From Candidatus Krumholzibacteriota bacterium (GTDB lineage: Bacteria > Krumholzibacteriota > Krumholzibacteriia > JAJRXK01), in contig JAJDAC010000042.1 of NCBI GenBank assembly GCA_029262065.1, positions 56,039 through 120,038 on the forward strand: a stretch of DNA of 64,000 nt. Reading direction: 5' to 3'. Position 1 is the first letter of the stretch. Every line of letters begins with the position of its first letter. A program made the position numbers and the translations under genes. Positions 17,181-24,489 of this stretch are shown piece by piece. Under the pieces are notes generated by a model, which saw only the letters and a list, made by a program, of their open reading frames with translations, did not search any database and was not told the DNA's origin.

Positions 17181-17941
17181 GACACACCGGGCCGCGGCAG
17201 CACCGCGATGGTATCGGCTTCGGGGTGCCGGCCCACCCAGATGCCCTGTCCGTACACCGCCGTGAGACGTTCGGCCGTGAGCACTTCGGCGGCCGAGCCC
17301 TGGGCTACTACGCGGCCGGCCTGCAGCATGGCGAAGCGATGACCGAACGTGGCGGCCAGGTTCAGATCGTGGGTGGCGCAAAGCACCGCGTGGCCCTCTC
17401 CGGCCAACTTCACCAGTTTGCGCATCAGCTGCACTTGATGGTGAAGATCGAGCGCCGCGGTGGGTTCGTCCAGCAGCATCATGCGAGCACCCTGGTGGAT
17501 ACACGCGGCCAACAACACGCGTTGCCGTTCGCCGCCACTGAGTTCCAGGAAGTTTCGGTGGGCCAGGTGCGTCACCTCGGTGGCCTGCATGGCCGTGGCC
17601 ACACTGGCAGGCAACGAAGCGTCGACCGCGTAGCGTCCGAGTGACACGACCTCTTCTACCGGATAGGGGTAGAGGGCCTCCACCTGCTGAGGAAGGAACG
17701 ACAGTACCTCGGCGCGTCGGCGACGCGGCATGGACACCAACGGCTCCCCCTCCCACGCGACCTGCCCGCGCGCCGGTTCACGCAAGCCGGCCGCCAGGCG
17801 CAGAAGTGTGCTCTTGCCGCTCCCGTTGGGACCCAGAAGACAAAACAGTTCCCCCGGCCGCACGTGGAGATCCACTTCATCGAGCACGTTTTTCTGGCGG
17901 TGGGGATACGCAAAGGAGACGCCTGAAAGTTCGAGCGCCAT
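17177..17941 (-). CDS. btuD: ABC transporter ATP-binding protein of the cobalamin/siderophore importer
   Basis: The 254-residue ATPase that drives the BtuC-like permease. Walker A is GPNGSGKST, the signature is LSGGERQRV, Walker B is MMLLDEPTAALD, and the H-loop is ATHDLNLA, all as in FecE/BtuD ATPases. The ATG at 17941 overlaps the TGA of the binding-protein gene by one base, and its own TGA overlaps the permease GTG. Order on the minus strand is binding protein, ATPase, permease. Confidence 0.92.
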   Translation of the reverse strand: MALELSGVSFAYPHRQKNVLDEVDLHVRPGELFCLLGPNGSGKSTLLRLAAGLREPARGQVAWEGEPLVSMPRRRRAEVLSFLPQQVEALYPYPVEEVVSLGRYAVDASLPASVATAMQATEVTHLAHRNFLELSGGERQRVLLAACIHQGARMMLLDEPTAALDLHHQVQLMRKLVKLAGEGHAVLCATHDLNLAATFGHRFAMLQAGRVVAQGSAAEVLTAERLTAVYGQGIWVGRHPEADTIAVLPRPGVS

Positions 17942-18843
17942 CAGTTGCGTTCCCGGGGAAGATCGGGATGGATGGCCGCCTGGAAGTGGCGTGCGGTTTC
18001 CGCAATTCGCGGCCCGGGAATCATCGCCCCATCGAACGTCACGATGGCCACGCGAACGTCCAACCCCGACGCACGCCAAGGCGCCGCCACGGCCTCACGA
18101 GCCGACTCATCCAACTCTTCGCCCGGCCGGATTTCGAGCGCGATGTCGGGCGGATCGGCCAACAACGTCTCAAGACTCAAGTTGAAGTACGTGCGGGGGT
18201 GATCGACGAACTGAGGTTCGCCACCGGCGATTTCGACCAGCTCGTTCAAGAACGAGCCGCGCCCCACCGTGTACAGCGACTTCAAGACGCCGGGCTCACG
18301 ACCCAATACGATCAACACGCGGGGTCGGCGTGTGGGTGCTTGTTGGCGCACACGGCGTAGCTCGGTCCGAATACCGGCCAGCACCGCCGGGGCGGTGGTT
18401 CCGGCCAGCAACGAATCGACCGTCGAGATGCCGCGCAGGATCGAATCGATGTCGTCGTCCATTTTCACCGAGGCCAATTCCAGTTGCTGTCCGGTGGCGA
18501 AATTCCGCAGCGCCTCGCTCTGCCCCTGCACGATCAACAAGTCGGGCGAAAGGGCGGCGATGCGCTCGAAGTTTGCTTCGAGCATCCCGCCCACTTTGGG
18601 CAAGGCAAGCGCGGCCGCGGGCCACACGCAGTAATCGGTCACGCCCACCACGCGTTCTCCATGGCCCAGTACAAAAGCGGTTTCGGTAAGGTTGGGCGCG
18701 AACAGGATCGCGCGCTGAGGTACCACGGTGGTTGTCAGTCTCGATCCATCCGGGACGCGCTGCGAAAGAATCCACAGCCCCCACGATGCGATCGCCCCCA
18801 GAAGCACGAGCAACGCAATGCGAGCCGCGTCAGGAGCTCTCAT
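17941..18843 (-). CDS. btuF: BtuF-like periplasmic or membrane-anchored substrate-binding protein
   Basis: Captures the ligand outside the inner membrane and delivers it to the permease. The 300-residue protein starts with one hydrophobic segment (RIALLVLLGAIASWGLWIL), which may stay as an anchor because no clear cleavage site follows. The type III binding-protein fold shows in RAILFAPNLTETAFVLGHGERVVGVTD and SPDLLIVQGQ, as in BtuF. The ATG at 18843 has AAGGA upstream, inside the end of the preceding gene, which it overlaps by 14 bases. Cobalamin is the likely ligand given the neighbours; a siderophore remains possible. Confidence 0.85.
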   Translation of the reverse strand: MRAPDAARIALLVLLGAIASWGLWILSQRVPDGSRLTTTVVPQRAILFAPNLTETAFVLGHGERVVGVTDYCVWPAAALALPKVGGMLEANFERIAALSPDLLIVQGQSEALRNFATGQQLELASVKMDDDIDSILRGISTVDSLLAGTTAPAVLAGIRTELRRVRQQAPTRRPRVLIVLGREPGVLKSLYTVGRGSFLNELVEIAGGEPQFVDHPRTYFNLSLETLLADPPDIALEIRPGEELDESAREAVAAPWRASGLDVRVAIVTFDGAMIPGPRIAETARHFQAAIHPDLPRERN

Positions 18844-19105
18844 TCGCGTCCTTACGGGAGTCGGCCGCCAGAAACACGATGGTACCCATGAGCACACCAA
18901 AGCCCGCGGCGTGCACGTAGTTTACGTTGAAGACCACGTCGGCCAGGCCGGCCGCGGTCAAACCGGCGCACCCCAACATGATGGCCACGAAATCGTTGAA
19001 GCCACGATCGCGGGAAAAACGCACGATGAAGTACCCCAGCCCGTGTCCACCGGCCAGACAAAGCGCGAAATACAGTCCATCCAGGCTCAGGAAAAAGGGA
19101 AGCAC
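18830..19105 (-). CDS. Small membrane protein at the head of the cobalamin operon
   Basis: A 91-residue protein with about three hydrophobic segments (LPFFLSLDGLYFALCLAG, DFVAIMLGCAGLTAAGLADVVF, AAGFGVLMGTIVFLAA). It is not recognised as a named family. The GTG at 19105 is preferred because CGGAG lies six bases upstream. Its end overlaps the start of btuF by 14 bases, so it is probably made together with the importer and could be an accessory of it. It faces the FIST gene across 115 bases. Confidence 0.7.
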   Translation of the reverse strand: MLPFFLSLDGLYFALCLAGGHGLGYFIVRFSRDRGFNDFVAIMLGCAGLTAAGLADVVFNVNYVHAAGFGVLMGTIVFLAADSRKDANESS

Positions 19106-19220
19106 GATCGACTCCGATAGGTGGGGGCGAGAAATCTTAGCACGCGGGCCACGACGCTGGTACCTTGGGTGAGCAGGGACCAATCACCGCACCAGAAGTG
19201 CATTACGGGAGCAACCGTCC

Positions 19221-20399
19221 ATGAAGTGGTACTCGGCTTCGAGTCAGCTTGAAGATACCGAGCGCGCATTGGCCGCCGCCATGGGCGAGCTGGATCTGGC
19301 TCTCGAGGGAGACTCGCCCGACCTGCTCATGGTCCACGCCACTCCCCACCACCTTTTTGAGTACGGACGCATCGTGCCCTACCTGCAGGATGGGCTGGCG
19401 CCAGGAGTACTCGTGGGATGTTCGGCCGGCGGTGTGGTCGGCGGTGGCCAGGAAATCGAGCGGTGCGCGGGTCTCACCCTTTGCGCCGCGAAACTTCCGG
19501 GCGTACACACGAAGCTGCTGACCGCCACGAACGCCGACCTTCCCGCGCTCGACGGCAGCCCCACCGCCTGGAGCGATTGGATCGGGGTCGACCCCGCCCT
19601 CGACCCCAACTTCGTGATTCTCGGCGATCCGTTTTCACTGAACTCCGAGCAATTGCTCGCGGGCCTCGATTACGCCTACCCACGCTCCACCAAGATCGGC
19701 GGCCTCGCCAGCGGCGCCAACGGGCCCGGCGTCAATGCCCTGTTCGCGAACCAGGAAACACGACGGGACGGAGCGTTGATTCTCGTTCTGTGGGGAAACC
19801 TGGCGGTGGATACCATCGTCGCGCAGGGATGCCGCCCCGTGGGCCGGCCCCATCGCGTGACCGATTGCGAAGCCCACATCCTGAAATCCCTGGACGAAGA
19901 AACACCGGTACAGGTGCTCCAGCACATCTACGACGGCATGAAACCACGTGACCAGAAACTGGCGCGACACTCGGTTTTTCTCGGCGTGGTCATGAGCGAA
20001 ATGCAGGAAGAAGTAGGCCACGGCGACTTTCTCATTCGCAACATCATGGGCATGGACCGCGAAACCGGAGTCATGGCGGTAGGCACCGAACTCCGCGCGG
20101 GACAAACCGTGCAGTTTCACGTGCGCGACGGCGAGACGGCCACCGCCGACCTGACGCAGCGGCTGAAAACCTATGCATCCAGTGGGCACGCAGCCGCCGG
20201 AGCCCTGCTTTTTTCGTGCATGGGGCGCGGCCGAAATCTGTACGGCGGCGACCATCACGAAACGAAACTGCTGCGGGACGCATTGGGTCCGGTTCCCCTG
20301 GGTGGATTTTTCTGCAACGGTGAGATCGGTCCGGTCGAGGACACCACCTACCTCCACGGATACACCAGCGCCTTCGGCATCTTCCGCCCCCGCGACTGA
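19221..20399 (+). CDS. FIST domain sensory protein
   Basis: A 392-residue cytoplasmic protein made of FIST N and FIST C domains, which are thought to bind small ligands such as amino acids. The N domain has GVLVGCSAGGVVGGGQEIE and the turn GLASGANGPG. The C domain has the terminal GALLFSCMGRGRNLYG and GFFCNGEIGPV, both typical. FIST is often fused to histidine kinases or methyl-accepting proteins; here it stands alone. A response regulator gene starts 335 bases downstream, but no kinase is in view. GGAG lies ten bases before the ATG. Confidence 0.88.
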   Translation: MKWYSASSQLEDTERALAAAMGELDLALEGDSPDLLMVHATPHHLFEYGRIVPYLQDGLAPGVLVGCSAGGVVGGGQEIERCAGLTLCAAKLPGVHTKLLTATNADLPALDGSPTAWSDWIGVDPALDPNFVILGDPFSLNSEQLLAGLDYAYPRSTKIGGLASGANGPGVNALFANQETRRDGALILVLWGNLAVDTIVAQGCRPVGRPHRVTDCEAHILKSLDEETPVQVLQHIYDGMKPRDQKLARHSVFLGVVMSEMQEEVGHGDFLIRNIMGMDRETGVMAVGTELRAGQTVQFHVRDGETATADLTQRLKTYASSGHAAAGALLFSCMGRGRNLYGGDHHETKLLRDALGPVPLGGFFCNGEIGPVEDTTYLHGYTSAFGIFRPRD

Positions 20400-20734
20400 T
20401 TCCCGCCCGACAACGTTTTCCATCGCGTAGCGTTTCCATCGCGTAACGGGGGTCGGCAAAACGGTCGCCCACACCCGGCAATTGCTTCCCGTGGCCGGCC
20501 GGTTCGCGAACTTCCGCGTTGTGCTGGGAGACTTCGCGGAATGCACGATACGGCCGCCGCCCGTCGGCCGCGCCCGCCACGCCTTTAGCCCTGTATCATG
20601 TTGTAGAATAACACGTTGAGTCTTCTTTTCCGGAAGCGCCCAAGGCCACTCCCAGGGCACCTGTCTTGCCTTGGCCAGGTTCTGATCGCCCTTATATGAA
20701 TACGTGCATCGCGCGCGCAACCGGGAGCCACACA
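20400..20734. other. Intergenic region upstream of the response regulator
   Basis: About 335 bases without a supported gene. It holds a tandem direct repeat at 20417-20445 (listed separately), a TAGAAT box at 20604 and a TTATAT box at 20692, neither with a well-spaced -35. An in-frame ATG at 20696 could extend the response regulator. This is the likely control region of the response-regulator operon. Confidence 0.45.
20417..20445. repeat. 13-bp direct repeat, 16-bp period
   Basis: TTTCCATCGCGTA occurs exactly at 20417-20429 and again at 20433-20445. It lies 18 bases after the FIST stop and about 290 bases before the response regulator start. Two sites one and a half helical turns apart could be protein-binding sites. 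Confidence 0.5.
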
Positions 20735-21124
20735 TTGTCCGATCCACGTCCATCCATCCTGTTGGTCGAAGATGACGCCGCTATTCGCTTCACCATGGAA
20801 GCGATGATCCGTCCCCTGCAGACCGACGTGACCGCGGTAAACGACGGGCAAGAGGCCCTCGACGCCGTGGCCAGGTCGGTGCCCGACCTCATCCTGCTCG
20901 ACCTCATGCTGCCCCACGTGAACGGCTACCAATTCCTGCGCGCGTTTCGTGAAGACCACCCCGACGTACCCGTCATCGTGGTGTCGGCCAAGAGCGACTC
21001 CATGGATCTGTACTGGGCCAAGAAACTCGGCGTGCGTGAGTACATCCAGAAGCCCTTCAGCTCGCAGCAATTGCGCAAGGCCATCGAAGCTGCGTTGCGC
21101 GAAGAGACGGTGTCAGGCTCCTAG
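20735..21124 (+). CDS. Single-domain response regulator (CheY-like receiver)
   Basis: A stand-alone receiver domain of about 129 residues. ILLVEDDAAI holds the acidic pocket, LILLDLMLPHVNG the phospho-accepting aspartate, VIVVSAKSD the switch serine and EYIQKPFS the conserved lysine. The TTG at 20735 is preferred because GGGAG precedes it; an ATG at 20696 would add 13 residues without motif value. The HEAT-repeat gene begins two bases after its stop, so the receiver likely regulates, or docks on, the product of that operon. No cognate histidine kinase lies in the window. Confidence 0.9.
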   Translation: MSDPRPSILLVEDDAAIRFTMEAMIRPLQTDVTAVNDGQEALDAVARSVPDLILLDLMLPHVNGYQFLRAFREDHPDVPVIVVSAKSDSMDLYWAKKLGVREYIQKPFSSQQLRKAIEAALREETVSGS

Positions 21125-21126
21125 TC

Positions 21127-24100
21127 GTGCCGTCTCTGCCGCAGTCGACGCAGTGGCTCATTGTCGCCGCTTCGGGCATCCTGGCGTTACAGGGTGTGGC
21201 CGTGCTGGCTATGGTGCTGCGCAACCTCGGCGCCGAGTGGCATATCCGTCGACACCGCGGGCGCTCGCGGATGCTGCGCGAAATCTACGACGCGTTGCTA
21301 TCCGAAGACAGTCCGGCCATGCGGCGCACGCTGGCCCGCCGCGACCTCACCGAAGATGCGCAGCAACTGGAAGCCTGGCTCGACCTGGTGACCAAACAGG
21401 GCCGGGACCCCGCGCAGATTCCCGCCAACGACTACGAACACGCGGGCCTGGTTGAGAAGTACGTGGGGCGACTGCGCGAACAACGCGAGTGGACCCGCCG
21501 CGCGGCCGCGGCTGAACTGTTGGGATGGACGAACAGCAGCGAAGCGGTGCCGGCGCTGCTCGAATGCGCGCAGGACGTGCACGGTGAGACCAACGCGGTT
21601 CGTGCCGTGGCGCTGCGTGCATTGGGTCGAATACGCCACCCCGACGCCATCGCCCCTCTCGTGGCCACGCTCGACAGCGGCGAGACCTGGTTTCCACCGG
21701 TGGTGGCCAGCATCCTCGTGCGCATGGGTCAATCGGCCGTGGCCCCATTGTCGTCCAAGCTGAAGGACACGCGCACTTCCATCGTGGTCAGGCGATGGGC
21801 GGCGCAGATCCTGGGAGAAATCCGAAACCCACGTGCGTTGCCGGCTTTGCATCGTGCCCTGTCGGACGTGGACGCGGAACTCCGCGCCAAGTCGGCCACC
21901 GCATTGGGCAACATCGGCGAAAAGCGCTCGGTAGACCTGCTACTCGATCGCATGCTCGTGGATCCCATTCCCATCGTGCGAACGTGCGTGGCCAAGGCGC
22001 TGGGACAGTTGTCCACCGACCGCACCGTCGAGTTCCTGGTGGAAGCGCTGGCGGATTCGGAGTGGTGGGTACGCCTGCGCGCCGTCGAAGCGCTGGCGCA
22101 ACTGGGCCACGGAGCCCGCGAGCTGTTGTCGAGCGCACTGCACGACCGCGACGCCCACGTGGCGCACGAAGCCGCCCGCGCCTTGGAGGGCCTGGGCGTG
22201 GTTACCGAAGTACTCGATGACCTTCGCGCCGACGGCTACCGCTCGCACGTGGGCGAGTTCCTGATCGATGTGGGCAAGGCGGGAAACATCGAGCCCTTCC
22301 TGGACGAGCTGGAATCGAACGAAGGCGAGCTGATCCACGCCATCGTACGCATCCTGGCGCGCGTGGGCGACCGGCGCGCGGGACCGGCGCTGGCCGAGCT
22401 TCTCGACCGGGACCTCAACCCCACGCTGCGGGCCAGGGTGGTCGATGCGTTGCGTCGCGTGGGCGATGGCGACCACGTCGAACGAGTCGTGCCGCTCATG
22501 CAAAGCGACGACGAGTGGATACGGAAAATGGCCATCGACTATCTGGGCGAATTCGCCAGTGCCGATGTGATGCCGCTGGCGCTGCCGCTCGTGACCGACG
22601 AAAACCCGTGGACCCGTGAGTCGGCCCTGCGGCTGCTGGAACGCCTGCAGCCCCCTCTTCCATTGCCCGATGAGTTGATCCAACGGCTGGATGACCCGGT
22701 GTCCTTCGTGCGAAACCAGGCGGTACGTACGCTATGTGTATGCCGCGCCTTCGCGGCTCTCCAGGAATCGACGGTGATGCAGGACCTGCATGTTTCCGAA
22801 CTGCGCGAAGCGCTGCTGGAGGGCCTGGCCGAAACGGCTGACAGCGCGGCACTGCCCCTCATTGCCAGTATCGAACGCAACATCGAAGAAAGCGAGCTCG
22901 ACCGACTGCGCACGGTGCTGTTGGCGGTGTACGAGTATGAGCCACACGAAGCGATCCAGGCGGCGGTGGAGGATCGGCTACTTCGGCAATCCGAGTCGGG
23001 CAGCGACCGGTGGGCCGCAGCCGTACTGCTTTCCCTGTTGCCCGCGTCCAGCCACGCCTCGACCCTGGACGACCTGGCCGCCGACCGCAATCCGCGCGTG
23101 CGGGCCGCGGCGGCCAACTCGATGCGCCGAGATCCGGACGCGGGATCGCGTGAACGCGAGCGTCTGCATGAACTGCTGAACGACAACACGCCGCTGGTCG
23201 TTCGCGGCGCTATATCGGCGTTGGCGTTTCGCCCTGCCACCGCTTCCGACGAAGCAGTCACCGCGTGTCTGCGTCACGCGGATCTGCGCACGCGGGTCGA
23301 CGCCGCGCTGGCCCTGGGCCACTACGAAGGCACCCAGAGCGAGAAGGCGCTGCGCACCGCCAGCCTCAGTCGCGATTGTGAGGTCCAATTGGCGGCGCAG
23401 GTTTCGCTGGTCCTACGCAACGATCCCGACTCGTTGTTGTCCTGGCTGAAGGCAATTGAAGAACCCGAGAACCTCCGCGTGCTCGAAGACTGGCGACGAA
23501 GCCGTCATCCCATTTTCGCCGACATCCTGGAGCGCGCAGCCGATGTCGATCAGCCGCTGCCCGTGCGCTTGCTGGCGTGCACCTCGGCCTTCGAAGCCGA
23601 ACAGCTGCTGGTGGAACATCTCGACGCCAGCCCCCATACCGAAGTGCGCCGGGCGGCCATTGCCGGCCTCACGGCGCTGAGCACCGACCGTCCGTCCGGT
23701 CGTATCTTCTCGGTGTTCCGCAAGGATCCGTCGCCCGAGGTGCGAGCCACCGCCTTGCGGCATCTGGTTCAACGCAATGTGTTTGGACGTCAACTGCACT
23801 TCCTGGAACTGGGCCTTCGTGACCCGGTGGAAGCCATCCAGGTCAACGCCGTGCATCTGACCGTGGTGCTCGATCCGGCCCAAGCCATCCCCCTGCTCGT
23901 CGACCATCTGGAAACGCGCCGCCCGCGATTCCTGGACGCAATGAGCGACATGTTGGCGGGGTATATCAGCGACGACCCCGAGTCGGTCATGGACATCTTC
24001 ATGGGCCACGACAACAGCCCCGAACGCATGATGGGACTCATCGAAGTCCTGCGGAAGGTGTCGGCGCCACTCACTACCGAGTTGCTGGAGATCCTGTTCC

Positions 24101-24489
24101 GTCACCAATGGGCCAAGGTTCGCGCACACGCGCTCCATGCGCTGGTACCGCGCCTGGGCAGCGACGCGCTGCCCGCCATCTTGCGCGCGGTATCTGATCC
24201 GTCGCCGATGGTGCGTGAACGCGCCATCCGATGCATCAGCTCGCCCAACAACGATGAGCTGCGGTCCGAGCGAACCGCGGTGGCCAGCGTCTTGGCCCGC
24301 GCCGCGCAAGACCCCACCCCGACGGTTCGGGCCCGGGCGGCTCTGGCCATGGCCTACGTCAAGATGGACGGCGCCCAGACCATGCTGCGGCAGTTGAAAC
24401 GCGACCCCAACGAACGCGTGGTCCGCGCGGCCGAGCGAGCCCTGAAGCACTTGACCCCCACCCGAAGACCGAAAGCCGTGAAACGATGA
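21127..24489 (+). CDS. Large membrane-anchored HEAT-repeat protein (1120 aa)
   Basis: An N-terminal hydrophobic helix (about residues 10-32, LIVAASGILALQGVAVLAMVL) followed by an alpha-solenoid filling the rest of the protein. Repeats are of HEAT/PBS-lyase type, for example AVALRALGRIRHPDAIAPLV, AAQILGEIRNPRALPAL, SATALGNIGEKRSVDLLL and AKALGQLSTDRTVEFLVEAL. No catalytic domain is visible, so it is probably a scaffold on the cytoplasmic face of the membrane. It starts with GTG two bases after the response regulator and its TGA overlaps the ATG of the glycosyltransferase (ATGA), so the three genes form one coupled operon. A role in assembling or controlling the polysaccharide synthase is inferred from that coupling. 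Confidence 0.85.
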   Translation: MPSLPQSTQWLIVAASGILALQGVAVLAMVLRNLGAEWHIRRHRGRSRMLREIYDALLSEDSPAMRRTLARRDLTEDAQQLEAWLDLVTKQGRDPAQIPANDYEHAGLVEKYVGRLREQREWTRRAAAAELLGWTNSSEAVPALLECAQDVHGETNAVRAVALRALGRIRHPDAIAPLVATLDSGETWFPPVVASILVRMGQSAVAPLSSKLKDTRTSIVVRRWAAQILGEIRNPRALPALHRALSDVDAELRAKSATALGNIGEKRSVDLLLDRMLVDPIPIVRTCVAKALGQLSTDRTVEFLVEALADSEWWVRLRAVEALAQLGHGARELLSSALHDRDAHVAHEAARALEGLGVVTEVLDDLRADGYRSHVGEFLIDVGKAGNIEPFLDELESNEGELIHAIVRILARVGDRRAGPALAELLDRDLNPTLRARVVDALRRVGDGDHVERVVPLMQSDDEWIRKMAIDYLGEFASADVMPLALPLVTDENPWTRESALRLLERLQPPLPLPDELIQRLDDPVSFVRNQAVRTLCVCRAFAALQESTVMQDLHVSELREALLEGLAETADSAALPLIASIERNIEESELDRLRTVLLAVYEYEPHEAIQAAVEDRLLRQSESGSDRWAAAVLLSLLPASSHASTLDDLAADRNPRVRAAAANSMRRDPDAGSRERERLHELLNDNTPLVVRGAISALAFRPATASDEAVTACLRHADLRTRVDAALALGHYEGTQSEKALRTASLSRDCEVQLAAQVSLVLRNDPDSLLSWLKAIEEPENLRVLEDWRRSRHPIFADILERAADVDQPLPVRLLACTSAFEAEQLLVEHLDASPHTEVRRAAIAGLTALSTDRPSGRIFSVFRKDPSPEVRATALRHLVQRNVFGRQLHFLELGLRDPVEAIQVNAVHLTVVLDPAQAIPLLVDHLETRRPRFLDAMSDMLAGYISDDPESVMDIFMGHDNSPERMMGLIEVLRKVSAPLTTELLEILFRHQWAKVRAHALHALVPRLGSDALPAILRAVSDPSPMVRERAIRCISSPNNDELRSERTAVASVLARAAQDPTPTVRARAALAMAYVKMDGAQTMLRQLKRDPNERVVRAAERALKHLTPTRRPKAVKR

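Noticed and set aside
19106..19220. Cobalamin riboswitch ahead of the Btu-like operon
   Set aside because: The gap is too short and no B12-box-like sequence was seen.
20604..20697. TAGAAT and TTATAT boxes as promoters for the response-regulator operon
   Set aside because: No -35 hexamer at 16-18 bases from either; kept only as a remark on the gap.
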